64,000 nucleotides of DNA from contig OX104130.1 in NCBI GenBank assembly GCA_944470555.2, forward strand, positions 54,903,491 through 54,967,490. The letters run 5' to 3'. Positions 61,486 through 64,000 of this stretch are shown here, piece after piece (position 1 is the stretch's first letter; every line of letters begins with the position of its first letter). A program made the translations under genes and the position numbers. Source of the DNA: Heterobilharzia americana. Its lineage: Eukaryota; Platyhelminthes; Trematoda; Strigeidida; Schistosomatidae. The notes beneath the pieces are model-generated. The model made no database searches. It worked only from the letters and a program-made list of their open reading frames with translations, and was not told the DNA's origin.

Positions 61486-62415
61486 GTCACTTCATTCCAA
61501 GTAATTTTGATACAATTTGGAATTCTCAGAATGATCATTACAACTGCTTTCTTTATTAACTTGGACATTTTTCATGAGACAAATCACTACTTGTATGTAG
61601 TCTCGACTCTGGTTTCCTAACAGTCTCTGTTGGTATCGCAGTTGGTCGTTAAAAAACCAACCATTTGCATAGCATTAGAGATAGAAAAGATACGATTTGT
61701 AAACGGTTTATAAACTATTCAAAATAAACAGTGACATTTTACTTTGAGGCTTTAGGAAGTCACACATCTCGGTCACTTGTTATTAAGGTAATAAGTAGTC
61801 AGATACAACAAAGTTAAATTGTAACACTAACATCTTACCTCCTTTTATCGTTCTGAGGAATTGAAATCGATAAGTCTAATAATTCTGACAACAAGTCAGA
61901 CGTTTCAGTGGTTAATTCATGGGAAGACTTGATATTAGAAAAAGTACCCGGCATAATTCGATAACACAAGGTACGACTATTAGCAGGATCAGTTAAGACA
62001 TCGCTGGTTTCAACGCATGCATCAACCAAAGACGCAAGAATTGGTTGCCTTACGTGCTCAGGAGAGTTATGTGATGACTTAGTATCAGGTGATACAACAC
62101 AACGTTGTCGCTTTCTCGGCGTACTTGACAATGTGGTATCATCAACTGGTAAAAGTTCATTTGCATCCTTATCTTTTTGAATAGACGAATTAAGCTTATC
62201 TTCAAAATCGTTTGTGATATTAACATTCCATGTTAAACCATGTGGGACTTTATGTCTTCGGCTGGGAACAGGAGTAACTGGTGCAGGGAGATGAAAATCT
62301 GCGGATGGTATCCGAGATACAGGTGTTCGTACCTTCCGGTTAGAAATAAAATCAGGATTCGGGGAAGTCAATGACACTAAGATCTGCGATGCAGGTGAGT
62401 ATTCCAAAGATCGTT
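32454..62415 (-). CDS. Unrecognised host gene, C-terminal 1,040 residues (11 exons)
   Basis: I do not recognise the family. Exons on the minus strand: 62415-61839, 60391-60148, 55549-55291, 54885-54699, 52373-51930, 45471-45166, 43342-43020, 42806-42656, 40640-40621, 40394-40204, 32876-32454. All junctions are GT/AG, and the phases chain without a stop to a single terminator. The first exon starts mid-codon behind a TTTTCAG acceptor, so the N-terminus is off the right edge. Visible properties: many Ser/Thr-Pro sites and TPRKRQR (possible nuclear signal) in the first exon, an acidic [11 protein letters not shown] stretch, a heptad-like Leu segment in the eighth exon, and hydrophobic helical character through the C-terminal half. 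No signal peptide or clear membrane segment is visible. A nuclear scaffold or cell-cycle protein is a guess. The exon chain is well supported. Confidence 0.82.
33765..34928. repeat. Cluster of four MITE-like foldback elements
   Basis: Four copies of about 130-150 bp at 33771-33910, 33956-34087, 34302-34450 and 34783-34925. Each begins near TGACTTTAAAGTCACCCTA, has AACCAATCA-type and TGATTGGTTATTTCA-type inner arms, and ends near GGGTGGCCTTTAAAGTCAC, so each folds into a hairpin. A fifth lies at 62787-62935. No coding capacity. Transposon class not determined. Confidence 0.85.
35300..35386. repeat. (TA)n microsatellite, 87 bp
   Basis: The longest pure TA run in the window, with no LINE attached. 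It lies in the last intron of the unknown gene. Confidence 0.97.
36297..37199 (+). pseudogene. Retrotransposon endonuclease segment
   Basis: APE-type endonuclease domain of the RTE-like element. VGTWNVRTM (first strand), [10 protein letters not shown] (catalytic Glu region), [10 protein letters not shown], and MGDMNAKLG (Asp-Asn catalytic pair) are present. The frame slips after about 37075, so the natural sequence leading to the RT is lost and the frame stops at 37199. The comparable minus-strand copy at 57782-57261 keeps the right frame there. Confidence 0.85.
37218..38288 (+). pseudogene. Retrotransposon linker and N-terminal RT segment
   Basis: Reads through a Lys/Glu-rich linker ([20 protein letters not shown]) into RT blocks [20 protein letters not shown] and [21 protein letters not shown] frameshift at about 38200 ends it just before the AFDSVD block, which continues in another frame from about 38300 to 38833. 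Confidence 0.85.
39611..39804. mobile_element. SM-alpha-derived insertion with 15-bp TSD and inverted 5' end
   Basis: A perfect 15-bp duplication AAAAGGTAAATAGTT (39611-39625 and 39790-39804) flanks 164 bp. The left half is the ribozyme end of a minus-strand unit (TAGTAATGATGGGCAGTGGC, then a broken core). The right half is the tail in plus orientation (ATCGAGGCATCCGCATAGG to CAAGCAATAACACT). The outer ends are the same as in the 59799-60102 insertion. Confidence 0.85.
40204..40394 (-). CDS. Unknown gene, exon ([11 protein letters not shown])
   Basis: 191 nt (2 + 63 codons). Acceptor TTACTTTCAG, donor GTAAGT. It encodes [20 protein letters not shown], then [14 protein letters not shown] and [13 protein letters not shown]. 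The segment is predicted to be mainly helical and ends in phase 0, matching the last exon. Confidence 0.84.
40621..40640 (-). CDS. Unknown gene, predicted 20-nt microexon
   Basis: The exons on either side do not share phase (upstream ends with 2 bases of a codon, downstream needs 1). A 20-nt block with acceptor CGACTACTAG and donor GTAAGTAT supplies 1 + 6 codons + 1 base (YDLHLL) and repairs the frame. Longer versions of the block are excluded by stops. This is inferred from phase and splice signals alone. Confidence 0.6.
40705..41010 (-). repeat. 3' fragment of non-LTR lineage C
   Basis: Matches the 3'UTR of 46480-47965 (CACACTTCACAGTACCA; AATATTCAAGCTTTA) and the first part of its C-terminal coding block. 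No open frame. It lies just upstream of the predicted microexon. Confidence 0.65.
41344..41640 (+). mobile_element. Full-length second-family SINE, mutated hammerhead
   Basis: About 295 bp from AGTCGAACATGAGGGCAG to ATGAATACCAAC. The head has a tRNA-like GTCTCAGTGGTAACG block. The hammerhead-like region at 41521-41572 has an ideal 6-bp stem II (GTCCCA/TGGGAC), GAAA and ACAG/CTGT, but CGGAGGA in place of CTGAGGA. That change at an invariant U should abolish cleavage. Confidence 0.75.
41665..42370 (+). mobile_element. 3' end of non-LTR lineage C
   Basis: 5'-truncated. C-terminal coding remnant with [20 protein letters not shown], then [14 protein letters not shown], followed by a 3'UTR ending near GCACTTGCGTGAGAGG. 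A nearly identical block is inverted at 46480-47065. Confidence 0.75.
42656..42806 (-). CDS. Unknown gene, exon with Leu heptads
   Basis: 151 nt (2 + 49 codons + 2), too short to be noticed as an open frame. It encodes [18 protein letters not shown], then [19 protein letters not shown], a Leu-rich amphipathic stretch that could form a short coiled coil, ending KCPGDG. Acceptor TATTTTAG, donor GTAAAT. Confidence 0.78.
43020..43342 (-). CDS. Unknown gene, exon ([11 protein letters not shown])
   Basis: 323 nt (1 + 107 codons + 1). A strong pyrimidine-tract acceptor (TTTCTCTCTCTAG) precedes [13 protein letters not shown]. The exon runs through [14 protein letters not shown] and ends DSTLPK plus G at donor GTATGA. 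The protein is Ser/Thr-rich in the middle and Trp-rich near the end. Edges may be off by one base, since they were placed from the reading frame. Confidence 0.82.
44540..45075. mobile_element. Inverted pair of second-family SINEs
   Basis: Minus copy at 44765-44540 and plus copy at 44820-45075. The minus copy shows a good A-box (TGGCGCAGTGGT) and B-box (GGTTCCACCCC). Its ribozyme at 44655-44603 has CTGAGGA, a paired stem II and GAAA, but one mismatch in stem III. The plus copy has lost three bases in the core (CTGAGTCAC). The plus copy starts with the same CAAGTCGAACATGAGGGCAG 5' end as the 41344 copy. Confidence 0.78.
45166..45471 (-). CDS. Unknown gene, exon ([11 protein letters not shown])
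   Basis: 306 nt (1 + 101 codons + 2). It encodes [18 protein letters not shown], then a hydrophobic [20 protein letters not shown] segment of about 20 residues, and ends AVGKQNT plus TG. The hydrophobic stretch could be a buried helix or a membrane helix; the rest of the protein does not suggest a membrane protein. Donor GTAAG, acceptor TTCAAG. Confidence 0.78.
46480..47965 (-). mobile_element. Non-LTR retrotransposon lineage C, 5'-truncated
   Basis: Minus strand with frameshifts. RT piece ending [19 protein letters not shown], then [19 protein letters not shown], then the GHTS-type C-terminal part ([20 protein letters not shown]), then the 3'UTR to about 46480. It resembles lineage B in layout (KALYSR-type block) but is clearly diverged from it. 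Confidence 0.8.
47966..49256. other. Unassigned intron sequence
   Basis: No gene or named repeat recognised. The piece at 48550-48610 (GGTGGTTACCTTAGAAGTCA) is faintly like a MITE end but too weak to call. Confidence 0.45.
49271..51416 (+). mobile_element. Old RTE-like retrotransposon with internal deletion
   Basis: Flanked by an imperfect 14-bp duplication, AAATTGC(A/T)ACCACC, at 49257-49270 and 51417-51430. Starts CCTCGCCTAG, ends in an A-rich tail. Endonuclease remnants run to about 50310. The sequence then jumps to the late RT block (about 50320, GTGATTCACAATGGAAAGC) and the C-terminal domain, so about 1 kb is missing. Same subfamily as the old copy at 3072-6549. Confidence 0.88.
51797..51848. 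repeat. (TA)n microsatellite
   Basis: Pure TA run, 80 bp past the donor end of the 52373-51930 exon on the minus strand. Confidence 0.95.
51930..52373 (-). CDS. Unknown gene, largest internal exon of the helical half
   Basis: 444 nt (1 + 147 codons + 2). It begins [20 protein letters not shown], passes through a polar insert with [19 protein letters not shown], and ends [13 protein letters not shown] at donor GTAAGT. The acceptor ATACCCAG lies 28 nt upstream of a nearer AG. Only the farther one keeps frame with the previous exon. Confidence 0.82.
52400..53490. other. Unassigned intron sequence
   Basis: AT-rich, no exon or repeat recognised. The minus-strand frame at 52818-52615 has no usable splice signals that fit the gene's phase. 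Confidence 0.45.
53497..53890. mobile_element. Foldback element related to 25867-27274
   Basis: The left arm (53497-53625) and right arm (53733-53890) are reverse complements (TTAAACAGCGTAATGAGAAG; GCGCTATACATTTCGAACAA). The loop of about 100 bp contains ACTCACGTTGAACTTACC. This is the uninterrupted relative of the UMPS-intron foldback. Confidence 0.8.
54075..54232 (+). repeat. tRNA(Cys)-like SINE inside an inverted repeat
   Basis: A tRNA-like core at about 54124-54196: D-arm AGCTCAGTTGGTAGAAC, anticodon stem TCGGG/CTCGA with loop CCGCAAA (anticodon GCA, Cys), T-arm GCTAG-TTCGAAT-CTGGC. The acceptor stem pairs at only 4 of 7 positions, so it is a tRNA-derived repeat and not a working tRNA gene. 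Arms of about 33 bp (CTTTATGATTGAAGTGAAAT; ACTTCACCTTCAATCATAAC) flank it in inverted orientation. Confidence 0.75.
54699..54885 (-). CDS. Unknown gene, helical exon
   Basis: 187 nt (2 + 61 codons + 2). Acceptor GAATAG. It reads [15 protein letters not shown], then [20 protein letters not shown], and ends NR plus CA before donor GTAGTAAG. The start was fixed by phase. The nearer AG in TTTCAG would create a stop with the upstream exon, while this one joins cleanly. Confidence 0.75.
54914..54951. repeat. (TA)n microsatellite
   Basis: Short pure TA run, 29 bp upstream (minus sense) of the 54885-54699 exon acceptor. Confidence 0.93.
55100..55192 (-). repeat. Fragment of tRNA(Cys)-like SINE
   Basis: Carries ACTGGGTGATGATTGAAGG and CTGGACCGCTGCCGGATTC, the same flank and T-arm region as the element at 54075-54232, in minus orientation. 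Confidence 0.6.
55291..55549 (-). CDS. Unknown gene, exon with acidic stretch
   Basis: 259 nt, 86 codons plus one base. It begins [17 protein letters not shown], contains [18 protein letters not shown] (a run of acidic residues), then [14 protein letters not shown]. Acceptor CTACTAG, donor GTAAGT. Confidence 0.85.
55952..55996. repeat. (TA)n microsatellite at the LINE's broken 3' side
   Basis: TA run next to the truncated end of the 56012-58290 element. Confidence 0.93.
56012..58290 (-). mobile_element. RTE-like retrotransposon, 3'-truncated
   Basis: Minus strand, 5' end complete (CCTCGCCTGGTTAACTAG at 58290). Frames: 58225-57749 and 57782-57261 (endonuclease with [11 protein letters not shown], then [19 protein letters not shown] in good frame), 57120-56332 (linker and RT start), and the RT up to [20 protein letters not shown] and [13 protein letters not shown]. 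It stops abruptly at 56012 and runs into TA repeats, so the RT active site and C-terminal domain are missing. Loss of the 3' rather than the 5' end is unusual for this element class. Confidence 0.92.
58291..58334. repeat. (TA)n microsatellite, 5' flank of a LINE
   Basis: Pure TA run directly joined to the 5' end of the 56012-58290 element. Confidence 0.95.
59147..59738. repeat. Long inverted repeat, about 150-bp arms
   Basis: The left arm 59160-59308 and right arm 59588-59738 are reverse complements with only a few differences and one 8-bp duplication (AAGTAGCTT region). Shared words include CTAGAGGGTTTTCTTCAC and CAGAAGGAAGTGAGC. The 280-bp spacer shows no gene. Transposon class unknown. 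Confidence 0.88.
59799..60102 (-). mobile_element. SM-alpha SINE with 14-bp TSD and folded-back 5' end
   Basis: Perfect duplication ACTGAATAACTATG at 59785-59798 and 60103-60116. Minus-strand order: inverted copy of the tail (60102-60059), tail, tRNA-like head (GTGGCTCGGTGGTATGG; GAGTCCCGGTGGG), hammerhead (59868-59818), then CCCATCATTACTAAA. The ribozyme has CTGACGA intact, GAAG for GAAA (a G-U closing pair possible) and one stem II mismatch. Best bounded copy of this family here. Confidence 0.9.
59991..60105. repeat. 47-bp inverted repeat at the SINE 5' end
   Basis: Arms 59991-60037 and 60059-60105 differ at two positions only, with a 21-bp loop. They are the same tail segment present twice in opposite orientation. 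Confidence 0.92.
60148..60391 (-). CDS. Unknown gene, exon ([12 protein letters not shown])
   Basis: 244 nt. One base completes the Arg codon (KRR), then 81 codons, [14 protein letters not shown] through [14 protein letters not shown]. Acceptor is a long T-run plus AG, donor GTGAGT, ends in phase 0. Two Leu-rich helical segments are apparent. A SM-alpha SINE (59799-60102) sits only 45 bp past the donor. Confidence 0.85.
60400..61420. other. Unassigned intron sequence
   Basis: No gene recognised. A G-run (GGGGGGGGGAGGG) occurs near 60949. Otherwise featureless. Confidence 0.45.
61429..61485. repeat. (AAT)n microsatellite
   Basis: About 18 uninterrupted AAT units. No retroelement end is visible next to it. 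The short open frames across it are artefacts of the repeat. Confidence 0.95.
61839..62415 (-). CDS. Unknown gene, first exon in window (S/T-P rich, basic)
   Basis: 577 nt, starting with the last two bases of a codon after acceptor GTTTTCAG and ending in phase 2 at GTAAG. It encodes [10 protein letters not shown] onward. Ser/Thr-Pro pairs abound ([38 protein letters not shown]), with a basic TPRKRQR patch near the middle. This is consistent with a disordered, phosphorylated region. Its preceding exon was not found up to base 64000. Confidence 0.85.
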
Positions 62416-62786
62416 CTGAAAACGAAACATATGAATAATCGTTATTTAAACTCTCAAAGAATATAAGATATTTTCTTAGTAAATCAAGATTACGGTGCGG
62501 CTGGAGTCAGAACATTTACAATGCTATGTGTAAATCAGCGTTAATTATAAGTCAAATCGATGTAAACAATCATCCCTACAATGAAAGTAAAGACGAAGAT
62601 TGAAAATCGCAATTTAAGACGGTTTAATAGATATTTCTTTATATATTGTCCGAAATAAGCGAGTTAGCCAAACCCTTTATGAATTAGTATTCAGATGAAT
62701 TGTAAGAATAATTACTTGCGTCCACTATACCACCTTTCAACTTTATTATCTATTCACATACATGCTTTGCATACCTACTTAATTGT

Positions 62787-62935
62787 TGGGCTTCCTTGAA
62801 GACCATCCTAAAAACGATAGAAATAACCAATCAGGTTTCTCCATTTCAGCTGGAAAAGGCATATTTTCATAAAATATAGGAGTCTAATCAGTTATTTCAG
62901 TTGTTGCTAAGGTGGTCTTTAAAGTCACTTAAATT
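62787..62935. repeat. Fifth copy of the MITE-like foldback
   Basis: Same ends and inner arms as the 33.8-34.9 kb copies (ACCAATCAGGTTTCT; AGTTATTTCAGTTGTTGCTA; GTCTTTAAAGTCACTT). Confidence 0.75.
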
Positions 62936-62939
62936 GTAA

Positions 62940-64000
62940 CACCTCTACTAGCCCTGTTTTACAATTGCATCACAAAAGAAAAGCCACAAATACTCTATAC
63001 TTTGTTTTTGTTCAACGAATGTCTCCTTCGTTTGTATTAGGAATGGTCCGGGTTGGTGGGCACGAAGTGACATATTTACTATGTGAGGCAGGACAAACTC
63101 CCCCTAACCTAAACCTACTGGTCGTCCACAAAGCTTTGCAAGGCACAAACCACTCCACAACCTACATATGGACCAAGTAAGCTTGAAGATTAGTTCCTTA
63201 AACACTAATTAACCCTTAGCACTGCACAAAATGAAATCTAGTCAATACGCATTTTTTTGCATACTCTCCTATATGCAGTAGATTTATGGATCAGGAAAAA
63301 TAACGAGCATACGAAAATATAGTAGATGAATTGGAGTTGAAATATGTGGATAAGTGATTAAAGATTTAAAACCTGAACTATACAATTATATTTTTCCTGT
63401 GTAGTTAGTGTATGCATGTTGGGGGGGGGGGGAGGAGGGAGGGAGGGAGGGGGAGCTGTTCAATGACTTTAAAAAGCATGCTTTGAAGCTAACGAACAGA
63501 TTATTTACAAAAAACTCAGCAGTTCGTAAACCTGATCAGTCACATTTCAGAACATCGACAAACTTAATACTACCCCCTAGTCGAACCATGTTCTTAGGAC
63601 TAAACGAGGCATCCGACTCTGTCAATCTAAGTATCTTGCATGGATAACGTCTTCTCTCGAAAATAAGCAGACAATTATATCACACTGCTGACAGCTTACA
63701 CTGAACTGGGCCAAGTCTACAGTATGAAGGAAAATAGTAATCAGATCTCTTTAAAGCTTAAAATATGAGGATGAAGCTTAAATCCAACGCCCACTAGTTG
63801 AAAACTAGGTATCTAAACAACTGAACCATAACTCTATCTGAAGATACTGATGAAACTGACTGTTTTTATCCCAAAGTTCTCAATACTTCATCTAATCTGA
63901 GGTACTCTGACCAGCCTAGACTATGCAGATTTAATATGACCACATAAACACTAATAGAAGAAAACCTTTAAAGCATCTAGAACGAAGGCTAAACGGGCTT
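62940..64000. other. Right edge, no exon found
   Basis: The upstream exon of the unknown gene should lie here or beyond, but no stretch with fitting phase and splice sites was found. The plus-strand frames at 62965-63180 and 63408-63647 lack support. A G-rich run lies at 63421-63455. Confidence 0.5.
63421..63455 (+). repeat. G-rich run with G-quadruplex potential
   Basis: Twelve G followed by GGAGGGAGGGAGGGAGGGGG-type units, giving at least four runs of three or more G within 35 bp. A fold is plausible; function unknown. Confidence 0.85.

Noticed and set aside
61362..61568. Poly-Ile proteins across 61.4 kb on both strands
   Set aside because: Translation of the AAT microsatellite.

Overview
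The window looks like nuclear DNA of a blood fluke (genus Schistosoma or a close relative). It is AT-rich, its host genes are split into short exons across very large introns, and those introns hold several retroelement families. The clearest marker is repeated tRNA-like units followed by a hammerhead ribozyme core with the stem and core sequence of the schistosome SM-alpha satellite/SINE.

Two host genes can be reconstructed, both on the minus strand and head to tail. The right-hand gene (32454-62415) is a partial model: 11 exons joined in consistent reading phase encode 1,040 residues up to the natural stop, with the 5' part off the right edge. I do not recognise its family. It has Ser/Thr-Pro sites, a basic TPRKRQR cluster, an acidic stretch and a Leu-rich helical C-terminal half, and it needs a 20-nt microexon to stay in phase. 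The left-hand gene (1027-30094) is UMP synthase, the bifunctional orotate phosphoribosyltransferase/OMP decarboxylase that makes UMP. Seven exons give 362 residues, all in phase; roughly the last 110 residues lie off the left edge.

The rest is mostly mobile DNA. (1) RTE-like non-LTR retrotransposons: a near full-length copy with a 13-bp target duplication at 36234-39440, one at 21024-24344 inside a TA microsatellite, a 3'-truncated minus-strand copy at 56012-58290, and two old copies at 3072-6549 and 49271-51416. (2) Two further non-LTR lineages, seen mostly as 3' ends (for example 15655-17810 and 46480-47965). (3) A Penelope-like element at about 12300-14545 with an open reverse transcriptase plus GIY-YIG frame between inverted terminal repeats. 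(4) SM-alpha-like hammerhead SINEs at about 1.9, 26, 28, 39.7 and 60 kb. (5) A second tRNA-derived SINE with a different hammerhead-like motif at 0.5-0.8, 20.4, 41.5 and 44.5-45.1 kb. (6) Foldback elements and small MITE-like elements at 25.9-27.3, 33.8-34.9, 53.5-53.9, 59.2-59.7 and 62.8 kb.

No protein-coding gene other than the two host genes and the transposon frames is supported. All exon edges come from GT/AG signals, reading phase and, for UMP synthase, family similarity; transcript data were not available.
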